DNA of 64,000 nt, from assembly GCF_907164915.1 (NCBI RefSeq), contig NC_061863.1:31715258-31779257 (forward strand), in the 5' to 3' direction. The stretch is from Impatiens glandulifera. Its lineage: Eukaryota; Streptophyta; Magnoliopsida; Ericales; Balsaminaceae. The position numbers and the translations under genes are program-made. The notes beneath the pieces were generated by a model that had not been told where the DNA came from, made no database searches, and was given only the letters and a program-made list of their open reading frames with translations. Below are positions 23,087-33,497 of the stretch, piece after piece (the stretch's first letter is position 1; each line of letters starts with the position of its first letter).

Positions 23087-24242
23087 TGTTAGATAAAATT
23101 AGACCGGTTAAATAGAACTGAACAAAAACAAACTTCTTGTGCAGGAACGGTTAAAGAATTCAATCGGTCAAGCTACTCAATCAGTCAAGCTACTCAATCG
23201 GTCAAGCTACTCAACCGGTCAAGCAACCCAACCGACCAAAAGCCTGACCGATTAGAAAGACAAGACACTCGGTAAACCTGAAGTCATGAAAAACCGAAAG
23301 TCATCCGGTTAACTTAAACAACCAACCGGTGCAAATAGATACTTTGAGTATCTGTTAAAGATAATACCAAAGGACAGATCCTAGTATTACCATATTCATA
23401 CAAGTCTGAGGACAATCTGCAGGCTGCAGAAGATCGTCCGACAGGATCTTTCCACTCCAGGATAAATCAAAGACGTAATCCTCCAGGTACAAGCAACTGT
23501 CCAACCGACAGTTGCCATACTAAGTAAAAGACAAACCTAGCCGGTTTGACCTATACACTGGAAGTCTAGAACGAGAGGTCTAAATCACTGAACCTCTGCT
23601 CAGCCAATCAAATTCAAGGAGAAGAAATGTGACCGTTAGCACATTTCACCTATAAAAGAAGGAGCTGAAGAGGAATAAATGCGGTTACAAAAATTAGAGA
23701 AGTTCTCAACAACCAAAGTCATAAACTGTGTTTTATCTCTCTAAGATTAAGAGCTCAAGTGTGTATCTGAAGTTAGATTACAATTCCGGTTAGAATTGTA
23801 CGGGTGTTATCGAGCATAAAATGATTCTCGATCGGATTGTGTTTGTGTATTCATTAGTGAATATCCTTCTCGCGGTTTCGAGAGAAAGGGGTGACGTAGG
23901 AGTTTTATCTCCGAACATCCATAAAAAACCTGTCTTGTTATTTACTTTCTGTCGGTCTTACATTCTAACCGATCCTACATAAACTGACTTACTGTAATCC
24001 CAAACCGACCCACCAAACTCCAAACCAACCTTATCCCAGTCCGGTTATATTCATCATGCGTGTGTGATGCTTCAACCTGAAACAAACCACTTCCGCACTT
24101 GAACTCGGTTCAAGGGTTTGTGACAGTTTGTGTAGTATTGAAACTCTAGTGTTAATCTTTAACCGAATTAATCACCAACCTTTGAGTGAAACGCGCTAAC
24201 CGGCCAGACCCCGGTCCGCCAGCCGCGACCTAGATCCTAACA
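23087..24242 (+). repeat. B1 3' LTR
   Basis: The 1156-bp LTR runs TGTTAGATAAAATTAG to GATCCTAACA and is followed by target duplication TAAAC. It carries three or four copies of TCAATCGGTCAAGCTAC near its start, GACCGTTAGC just before TATAAAAG (23651-23658), and the conserved leader block at 23887-23926. Confidence 0.92.
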
Positions 24243-24990
24243 TAAACGGAAGTAAGAAAGTTCTTAAACCACAATTTATTTTGTTAAATGATGTGGTAGC
24301 AAAAGTGCTTCAGGGGAAATCTGGTTCATTCAACCTCTATAGTCAAGATCGATTTGACTATATGTGTGCCATTTCAAAAGGAATCCAGGTAAACTGGTCC
24401 TCAACACTATTCAATAATCTCTGCTTCTCCATCAACCAGGAGAACAAAGAAAGTATAACGTTTGCTGCTCAACTAAGCCGTTTGTTGGAGCATTTGGGTG
24501 TTCCGTTGGGCGAACCTGAACCTATCAACTCAAACAGGGTGTATAATGTGTTCACAGTTGCCAACACTCTAGTTAGAATGAAGAATCTTAAGAAAACGCA
24601 TTCGGGTGCTTCCAGCGAATAGACAGGAGGAAAATCGATTATTCGATCTAAATAGCCAGCCGCTTCCACCTTGTCAACGGGAGCAAAGAGATCCAAGACT
24701 GTCAACGAATCAGAGGCTAGTTCTACTAGACTAAGGAGCTCTTGAAAGAAGGATTCTGAAACTGTTGATTCCAGAATCAGGCAAAGTCCAGATGAACTCG
24801 ACACCATTCCAATGTCTCCCCTGTCTCCGGTTGCCAGTCACTTGAGGAGATCTTCAAGGTCATCTGTCTCAAGAAGTGAAAAGTCTAAGGCGCCTCGCGC
24901 GTCTAAATCGATGAAGGCATCATCAAAGGAAACCTCTTCTATATCTTTGGCCGATGTGCCCAAGTTTAATGTTCATGTAATGGAACAAGA
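24243..24990 (+). pseudogene. C1 ORF3, second fragment
   Basis: This continues the C1 accessory gene after the B1 insertion, in the same frame once the TAAAC duplication is discounted. It contains FILLNDVVAKVLQG, then GIQVNWSSTLFNNL (the conserved PVNWS block), ITFAAQLSRLLEHLGVPLG and a Ser/Lys/Arg-rich linker. In-frame stops are TAG 24620-24622, TAG at about 24653 and TGA at about 24743. It is cut by C2 at 24991, just after a VHVMEQD segment. Confidence 0.8.
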
Positions 24991-27145
24991 TGTTGGGTCA
25001 AATTATTTTGACTAAGTGTTGAAATAATTTAACCACTGAGATTTTGATGATGAAATAACTTATGTGTTTTGATACAGGTGTATTGAAACAATATGTCATA
25101 AGACTTGAATCTAATGAGGGTCATTAGACCGATTTTGGCCATCATTGCATAAAATTAGACTTATAGTTTAACTCATCGTGTAATTAGACGGATGGTCTAA
25201 TAGATACACGGAATTAGACGTAAGTCTAATGCATAGAATTAGACGTACAATCTAACTCATCGGAGTTAGACGTGTAGTATAATGAATTCACAGAATTAGA
25301 CGTAAGTCTAATGCATAGAATTAGACATACAGTCTAACTCATCGGAGTTAGACGTGTAGTGTAATGAATGTACAGAATTAGACGTTAGTCTAATGAATAC
25401 ACGGAATTAGACGTAAGTCTAATATGTTTGTAATTAGACGAGTAGTCTAATTGATATTCGGAATTAGACGTACTGTTTAACTCATCGGAGTTAGACGTGT
25501 AGTCTAATATATTTTAATTAGACGTGTAGTCTAATTAGTGAAAGTTAGACGTGCGTCTAACTCCTTCAGACAAGTCTGAGGTAGAACCGGAATTAGACGT
25601 GCAGTCTAAGTCAATGGAGTTAGACGTGTAGTCTAATGGTTATTGAATAATTAGACATGTAGTCTAATTATGTGAAAGTTAGACATGAGTCTAACTCCTT
25701 CAGACAAGTCTAAGATAGAAACGGAATTAGACGTGCAATCTAACTCAGTGGAGTTAGACATGCAGTCTAATGGTTATTGTATAATTAGACGTGTAGTCTA
25801 ATTAGTGAAAGTTAGACGTGCGTCTAACTACTTCAGACAAGTCTGAGGTAGAACCAGAATTATACGTGCAGTCTACCTCAGTGGAGTTAGACGTGCAGTC
25901 TAATGATTATTGGATAATTAGACGTGTAGTCTAATTAGTGAAAGTTAGACGTGCGTCTAACTCCTTCAGACAAGTCTAAAGTAGAACCGGAATTAAACGT
26001 GCAGTCTAACTCATTGGAGTTAGACGTGCAATCTAATGGTTATTGGATAATTAGACGTGTAGTCTAATTAGTGAAAGTTAGACGTGCGTCTAACTCCTTC
26101 ATACAAGTCTGAGGTAGAAACAGAATTAGACGTGCAGTCTAACTCAGTGGAGTTAGACGTGCAGTCTAATGGTTATTGTAATTAGATGCGAGTCTAATTC
26201 TATTAGACCAGACAGTCTAATAGACGTTTTTCTGTTAGAAGGAGATGACTTATTTCATTAGACTGATTTTCACAATCCGTCTAACTAAAATACGTCTAAT
26301 GCTCAGTTTAACTACCCATGTGCTATAGCTGTACACTACTCCTGCTCCACTTTCTAGTGAAGATTAGTACAACAGCTATATGCATCTAATCAAGGAATGC
26401 CACGTAAGAGAATTTTTCTCACATTACTTGTTTTGCAGGTACATCCCTGATGGAATATTCGGCGCACTACCAGTGATGTACGACCACGATCCTTGTTCTC
26501 AGAACCTGCTGTGTACAATGGAGGTTTTCCAATGGAAGAGTGCCACGTATCATTCTTGAAGATTCGACCGTTAGCTACTGCTCAATATTTAACAAATCTC
26601 AAGGACAACGGACAATCTGCCTTACGAATTCTGCCGAACGAACAAGCAATTAGATTTTGCAGAGAGAGAAACTACTCAATCATCTTGCTTATTGAACTGT
26701 GAAGCTTCTTTCTGATTATACTGTGTGTGAATCAAGAGAGAGCTAGAATCAAAACACCTTTAGCTGAGTGATATTATTCATCTTGTAATTGAACAAAAAG
26801 TGTTCTGTTCAATAGTGAGCTAAGTGTGTGTGTAAACTGTATATGATTCTAATCATATTATAGTGAATCCTTTCGGTGGTTGGAAGAAGGGGTGACGTAG
26901 GAGAGTTTCTCCGAACATCCATAAACAAATAGTTGTGTTCTTCATTTCTGTCATCTTTTCATATTTCATATTGTGCTTCAAACCCATGTAAACAATTCCG
27001 CTTTGAATACGTTTCAAATGTTTACACAAGTTTGATTAGAATAGAAATTGAATTAAATCCCTAACAAGATTTCTTTCAAACCGTTTTTCATAAGCCTTCA
27101 TCCTTAGCCAGACCCCCGTCTCTATCGATAAATCTGATCCTATCA
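24991..27145 (+). repeat. C2 5' LTR
   Basis: The 2155-bp LTR starts TGTTGGGTCAAATTATT and ends GATCCTATCA. Its first half is an array of TTAGAC/GTCTAA palindromes. Downstream are GACCGTTAGC (near 26567) before an AT-rich TATTTAAC (26586-26593) that may be the TATA box, and the conserved leader block at 26888-26925. Primer site follows. Confidence 0.92.
25140..26230 (+). repeat. TTAGAC/GTCTAA palindrome array (C2 5' LTR)
   Basis: Dozens of TTAGAC and GTCTAA hexamers alternate to form near-palindromes such as TTAGACGTGCAGTCTAA and GTTAGACGTGCGTCTAAC. In the second part these are organised into a higher-order repeat of about 133 bp: the GGTTATTG word recurs at 25638, 25772, 25905 (as GATTATTG), 26038 and 26171. 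Confidence 0.9.
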
Positions 27146-27147
27146 AT

Positions 27148-27159
27148 TGGTATCAGAGC
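27148..27159 (+). other. C2 primer binding site
   Basis: TGGTATCAGAGC begins three bases after the 5' LTR, as in B2; it pairs with initiator methionine tRNA in plant copia elements. Confidence 0.9.
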
Positions 27160-27194
27160 CTTGTTTCAATTCTCAAGCATCAAGAACCCAAAGC

Positions 27195-28378
27195 ATGTCT
27201 ATCATCAATGAAATTCCTCTTCTGTCAGGGGACAACTACGAATGTTGGATGATAAGAATGCAAGATCACTTGGCTGCTATTGACTATGATATGTGGAGCG
27301 TTATCAATGATGGCTCCATAAAGATTTCAAAGCCAAGAAGTGAGTGGACTACTAAAGAAAAGGTGACCAACAACCTGGATAATGTTGCTAAGAATATTCA
27401 GTACCAGTCACTCAACATGAATATGTTCTGTGAGATCAAGTCCTGTTCCACTGCAAAATAGATATGGGATAAGCTCAATCAGATCTACGGTGCAAACTCT
27501 CAAGCAAAGAAGAACCAGAAAGCATTCATTTGCAATTAGAACAAGTCTAGATGGGATGATAGTGATATAGAGGAGTCTCCTGCCGAAAAAGAGAATGAAG
27601 CTGTCACATGTCTGATGGCAGATGACCAATCTAAGGTAAATGATATCTCTACACCAGAATTTACCAACGAGGAGTTAACTAATGCACTCAATGAAATGGC
27701 TATTGAGTACAAGAAGTTAGCAGACTCTTTTTATGAAATGAAAGTTAAATATGAATCAATTGTTCTCTCTTCAAACCAAGAATCTGAACCAAACGTTTTT
27801 GATGAAAACTTAACAGAGATCTCATCTGTAAGTGAGATGCTCAAAGAACAGATTTTCAAACTCTTTCATCTGAAAACAAGAGATTAAACTATATTGTTAG
27901 TGCATGGACAAGATCAGGAGATGCTGTCAAATATCAGATCAGCATGTTGAAACCTGCTAGATCTAGATCTGGATTGGGATTTGACAACAATGACACTAAT
28001 CTATCCTGCAAAAAGTCAAATTCTTCAACTGACAAGTTTAAGCCTATAAACTTTGTCAAAAGAAGTATGACTTATAGTGAATCTCGTCCTATTCATGAAT
28101 AAGTTTCTTTCAAAGATAAAATAGTTTATGTTCCACCAACTGTTAACTGGCTTAAGAATAATCTAGAAAAAGCTAATAAGTCTGGTAAGTTAAAACCTGA
28201 ATCTAAGTCAAGGAGTTTTAAAAGAAAATCTTCTTCAAAAGCTAAAGGATCAGTGGCTAGCAGGAAGTCGTCTGCTAAGTTAAAAACATACGCATTAATC
28301 ACGGCACAAAATGGGAAGTCCATCAGAATAACTTAGATATGGATTCCTAAGGGACTGATTGACCGAGGACCCAATTAA
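27195..28378 (+). pseudogene. gag: C2 gag, internally deleted
   Basis: It starts at ATG 27195 (MSIINEIPLLSGDNYECW), the common copia Gag start pattern. After about 100 residues most of the capsid region and the zinc knuckle are missing: KLNQIYGANSQ runs straight into the post-knuckle region (KKNQKAFICN, then DDSDIEESPAEKENEAVTCLMADDQ). Stops are TAG 27459 and TAG 27537. A shift near 27860 leads to the basic tail, which ends WIPKGLIDRGPN and carries two further stops. The loss of the knuckle resembles the deletion in E. Confidence 0.85.
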
Positions 28379-28423
28379 AGGTGGGTGTACCAAAAGATTG
28401 TAAATATATATTTATGTAGGTAC

Positions 28424-31400
28424 AAATGAATGAAGGACTGGAGGAATCTATATGGTATCTTGATAGCGGATGTTCAGGCATATGACAGGAAACAGACGAC
28501 TCCTCACTGATATATCAGATTGCTCTAGACCTAAGATCACATTTGGTGACAACAAGAAGGGTAAGACCATAGGTAAGGGTAAGATTATCCATGGTAACCT
28601 AACTATTAATGACGTGTTGCTTGTTAACAATCTGTGCTATAATTTAATCAGCATTAGTCAATTATGTGATAACGGTTTGTCAGTAGACATTCAAACTCAT
28701 GCATGTTTAGTTAAAGACCAAGATGGAAACATTTTATTGACTGGAAGTAGAGTAGGAAACTCATATAAAATGAATTGGCAAAAATAAACTTCAGATCCTA
28801 TGTGCATGATTGCCAAGAATGACCAGAAATGGTTATGGCATAAACGTTTGAACCATTTAAATTTTAAAACCATCAATAACATTTGTTCAAACAATTTAGT
28901 TATTGGTTTGCCCAAACTTCAGTTTTCAAAGGACAAGATATGCATTGCTTGCCAGTTAGGCAAACAGGGCAAATCATCGTTCAAAAGCAAAGGAAAATCA
29001 CAATGCAATCGTATCCTAGAACTTTTACATATGGATCTTTTTGGTCCAATTCCTGTAAAAAGTATAAGAGGAATGAGATTTGCCTTCATCATTATTTATG
29101 ATTTCTCTCGTTTTACATGGGTTGCATTTTTACCATCAAAAGATAAAACTGCTGAAAATTTGATTAGGATATTTAAAGGGATTCAGAATCAGAAATCTTT
29201 AAATATCACATGCATCAGAAGTGATCAAGGAACTGAATTCACTAACAGATACCTATCATCTTATCTCGAGGAGACTGGAATTAGGCACGAGTTGTCTAGT
29301 GCCAAAACTCCACAGCAAACGGCATTGATGAGAGAAGAGTGAGAACTCTAAAGGAAGCAACGAGATCCATGCTTGCTGAATTAGATGTACCTCAGAGGTT
29401 CTGGGTGGAAGCCATTAGTACTACTTGCTATACACAAAACCGGTCAATAATCAACAAACGTTTTGATAAAACTCCCTATGAACTGTATTATGGGAAATTT
29501 CCCACAATTTCTTATTTTAAGATATTTGGGTGTAAATGTTTTATCCATAATAATAGAAAGGTTTATTTGACTGCTTTTGATGCTAAAGCAGATGAGGGTT
29601 TATGTTGGGATACTCATCAGTAAGCAAGGCTTATAGAGTGTACAACAAAAGAACACAGACTATTGAAGAATCCTCCATGTAGTGTTTGATGAGCCTGTTG
29701 AGAGGAAATCTAATGAACCCATTGATCTTGCTGACAGACTACAAGCGGCTAGTCTTGAGTCTGTAAGTGAAGAAGAAGAAACCTTGGACAAGTGGATGGC
29801 TCTATCTGATCCCGTGGCTGATCCGGTTGAAGTTCAACCAGACGTACAAACTCCTGTTCAACAAGAAGTTGAGAGTTTTGATGTCGCGGTGTCACCGGTT
29901 CAGATGACCAATCCACTTGGTTCCAACTTCAGATGGAACAGAAATCATCCACCAGAACTGATAATCGGAAAACCTTTTTCTCCTCGAAGGACAAGACGTC
30001 AACTAATGAATGAAATGGCCAATTCTGCATTTATTTCTCAAATTGAACCTAAGAAAATTGGTGAAGCTATAGTTGATCCATATTGGATCAATGTTATGCA
30101 AGAGGTGTTAAACCAATTTGCAAGAAATAAAGTGTGGTATCTTATTCCTAGACCAACTGACAAGTCAGTCATAGGAACAAGATGGGTCTTTAGAAACAAG
30201 CTTAGTGAAGATGGTTTAGTCATTAGAAACAAAGTTTGTTTAGTTTCTCAGAGATATAGACAAGAGGAAGGTATTGATTTTGATGAGTCTTTTGCACCGG
30301 TTGCAAGACTAGAGGCAATCAGAATCTTCCTAGCATATGCATCATTTAAGAATTTTAAAGTCTTTCAAATGGATGTGAAAAGTGCATTCTTAAATGGCAA
30401 ATTAAGTGAAGAAGTATATGTTGAGCAACCCCCTAGTTTTGTAGATCATGTTTTGCCAAATCATGTTTATAGTCTTAACAAAGCATTGTATGGTCTGAAA
30501 CAAGCTCCTAGAGCTTGGTATGACACTTTAACCAATTTCTTGTTTGATCATGATTTTGTTGTTGGAACAGTGGATAAACCCTATTTAGATTTACTAAAGA
30601 TTCTCACATACTACTTGTTCAGATATATGTTGATGACATTATTTTTTGCTCAACTAACACCAAACTGTGTGAGAAATTTGCCAAGCTGATGTAGGACAGG
30701 TTTGAAATGAGCATGATGGGAGAACTTACATTCTTCCTTGGGCTTCAAATCCGTCATCTAGAAAACGGAACTCTTATTAACCAGGCAAAATACACCAAAG
30801 AACTGCAAAAGAAGTTTGGTTTGGAGAACTGTTCTGCAGCAGTTACTCCAATGAGTTCTTTAGTTAAATTGGATAAAGATGAAGGTGGCCAAAGTGTCGA
30901 TGTAACAGCATATATAGGACTCATCGGTTTTTCGCTGTATGTAATTGCTAGCAGGCCAAACATTCAATTTGTTGTTGGTGTTTGTGGAAGATTTCAGGCT
31001 GATCTAAACTCTCTCATTTTACTGATGCTAAACGTATTCTTAAATACTTAAAGGGAACTCAAAATGTGGGATTGTGGTATCCGAAGGATTCCAGTTTTAA
31101 TTTAATTAGTTTCTCAGATGCAGATTATGCAGGGTGCAAAATTGATAGAAAAAGCACAAGTGGAACTTTCCAGTTCCTTTGAGATCGTCTAATCACATGG
31201 TTCAGCAAGAAGCAGACGTCGGTCGCTACGTCTACAGCTGAAGCAGAGTATCTTGCAACTGGTAGTTGTTGTTCTCAAGTTCTGTGGATTCAACAACAGC
31301 TCAGAGACTATGGGATTGAGGCTGATGAATCTCCAATTTTCTGCGACAACACAAGTGCTATCGCTATCTCCATATTGAAATCAGGCATCACTTCATCCGA

Positions 31401-31538
31401 GAACACTTCAATCAGAAGCAAATTCGTCTTGAACAAGTTCCTACAGATCAACAAACTGCAGACATTTTCACGAAACCCCTACCGGAAGCTAAGTTTTCTC
31501 ACTTTAGAAACATGCTAGGTCTTGTTGATCTTGATTGA
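28424..31538 (+). pseudogene. pol: C2 pol polyprotein
   Basis: All copia pol domains are recognisable in order but split over several frames. Protease: LDSGCS, with a one-base deletion right after the active site. Integrase: zinc residues in HKRLNH...CIAC, HMDLFGP and IRSDQGTEF are present. The segment carrying the catalytic Glu is frameshifted near 29310. The linker and RT run from 29682 with [13 protein letters not shown]; the YVDD codons (30626-30637) lie in a shifted frame. RNase H contains SDADYAGCKIDRKSTSG and a small deletion before the HHFIREH block. Stop codons are also present. It ends near TGA 31536-31538. Not functional. Confidence 0.88.
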
Positions 31539-32120
31539 TTTGATTACGTGTATAAGTTAAGGGGGAATGTATTGTTCAAAGCAAAACTGAACAGATATGA
31601 AAGACGGAGGTCTTAATTTGTCCTAGAGATTCAGAGTTTTGAGAATCACAGCTACTTAGACGAACGTCTACCTTAGCAGTTTCATTTTTATATGAAATCA
31701 TTGTCTTGGTTATTTTAACCTGCATGGTTAGACGGACGCGTCTAATAGACGGACGCGTCTAATAGACGGACACGTCTAATAGACGTTAGACGTTTTTACG
31801 TCATGAGCAAGAGGATGATCACGTCCAACCAGACACGCGTGTCTCACGTGCTGTTATTGCATAATTAGACGTACACATCTAATAGACTGATTTTCGAAAG
31901 GAAGTTGAAAATGTAAAAAGGAGAATAAACGTCTAACTACTGGTGTAGTTAGACTCTTCATCTTCTGGCTATTTGGACAACTGTCGTTTAATGATTTTTG
32001 ATCAAGTTTATTTTCCCGCCGAAAAATAAATCAGTCATTCCTCAAAAGAATTCAAGACACGTGTCTCTCAATATGCAAGGAATGACTAATATTTCTGACA
32101 ACTTTTGCTTGTACACTTAG
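31539..32120 (+). other. C2 post-pol spacer, left part, with TTAGAC repeats
   Basis: Non-coding. From 31657 to about 31960 it is rich in TTAGAC/GTCTAA words, including four tandem GACGGACRCGTCTAATA units near 31730-31785. It is homologous to C1 1380-1640. It is cut at 32121 by B2 and resumes at 45937, after the duplicated CTTAG. Confidence 0.7.
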
Positions 32121-33458
32121 TGTTAGATAAAATAAGACCGGTTCAAATAAACCTAACTTAAATAAACTTTCCATGCAGGAACATGGAACCGAACCGGAAC
32201 CGGCTAAAGAAAACTAGCCGGTCAAGCTACCAAACCGATCAAGAATACTTGGAACGTAACACACAAAGAAATGATCGGCCAAAGCTTAAAACCGGAATCA
32301 TCAAATAGCCGATCATCCAAAAGGCAGAGAAATAACCGGAAGAAGTCCGGTTACATCACTCATACCAAAAGACTTTCGGCTAAGTCAAATGACCGACCAG
32401 TACAAGAAGACAATTTGGGTATCTGTTGAGAATGATACCAAAGGAACAGACTGAATACTTCCATATCCATGCAAGTCTGAGGAAAGACTGTAGGCTGCAG
32501 AAAACAGTACTACCGGATCTTTCTACTTCGGGATAAGCCAGAAAGGAAATCTTCCAAGTACAGACAACTGTCCAACAGACAGTGCCTACATCAAGTAAAA
32601 GACAAACCCGACAGGCTTGTCTTACAAACCGGAAGAACAGACCGGCAGGTCTGAGACAGAATACCAGGTCTGAGACAGAATACCAGGTCTGAGTTTGACC
32701 ATCAGGTCTGAGGAAACGACCGCAGGTCTGAAACACTAAATCACTGCACCTCTGCTCAGCCAATTAGATTCAAGGAAGTGAAATATGACCGTTGGCATAT
32801 TTTACCTATAAATGGGGCAGTTGAAGAAGAGTAAATGCAGTAACAAATAGTGGGACATTAAGAGACACTCAGTGAGACAAGTGAAGCGTTAAGAGCATTT
32901 ACTACAAGTGATAAAATTGTGTTATTCTAAGAAAGCCTAAGTGCTAAAGTCAAAGTGTGTATTACAATTTCGGTGTGAATTGTAATAGTATTATCGAGCA
33001 GGAAATAAGTCTCGATCGGATTGTACTTGTATTCCTTAGTGAATATCCTTTTCGCGGTTTCGAGAGGAAGGGGTGACGTAGGAGTTTTATCTCCGAACAT
33101 CCATAAAATCTGTCTTGTTATTTACTTTCTGCCGGCTTCATCATCTAACCGACTAACTTAACCACACCGCTCTAAACCGACTCTATACTAACCATACCGA
33201 ATTTCCAGATCACCGAAACCGACCCACCATCCTTCAAATCTCCATCATCCAAAACAGGCCTTGTCCATCAAACAAGTGTGCTGCTTCAACCTGAAAGCAA
33301 ACCTCTTCCGCGCTTGAACCTAGTTCAAGGGTTTGTGACAGGTTGTGAAGTATTGAAACCCCGGTGTTAATCTCTAACCGGATTAACCACCACCTTACGA
33401 GTGAGAACCGCTAACCGGTCCAACCCCCGGTTCCCCAGCGGCGATCTAGATCCTAACA
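32121..33458 (+). repeat. B2 5' LTR
   Basis: The 1338-bp LTR runs TGTTAGATAAAATAAG to GATCCTAACA. It carries GACCGTTGG near 32788-32796, TATAAATG at 32807-32814 and the leader block at 33069-33108. It has one extra copy of an 18-bp unit (GACAGAATACCAGGTCTG, near 32652-32690) compared with the 3' LTR, which accounts for the length difference. Confidence 0.93.
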
Positions 33459-33460
33459 AT

Positions 33461-33472
33461 TGGTATCAGAGC
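33461..33472 (+). other. B2 primer binding site
   Basis: TGGTATCAGAGC, initiator-Met tRNA type, two bases after the 5' LTR. Confidence 0.92.
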
Positions 33473-33497
33473 AGTTAGTTTCAATACTCAAGCAAGC

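Larger units (their letters stand above)
2377..24242 (+). mobile_element. B1: type B copia retrotransposon with internal deletion
   Basis: The element begins TGTTAGATAAAATTAG and ends GATCCTAACA. It is flanked by the 5-bp duplication TAAAC (2372-2376 and 24243-24247) inside C1 ORF3. It keeps a truncated 5' LTR, the 3' half of pol, ORF3a, ORF3b, a 5'-truncated ORF3c, two polypurine tracts and a full 3' LTR of 1156 bp. Primer site, gag, protease and integrase are deleted. A1 (13.2 kb) is inserted in its RNase H. Removing A1 leaves about 8.7 kb. It cannot be autonomous. Confidence 0.92.

Noticed and set aside
24991..27145. The LTR at 24991 as the 3' LTR of C1
   Set aside because: It is preceded by ORF3 coding sequence, not a polypurine tract, and is followed by a primer site and gag. 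The CAAGA duplication pairs it with 49262, so it is the 5' LTR of C2.
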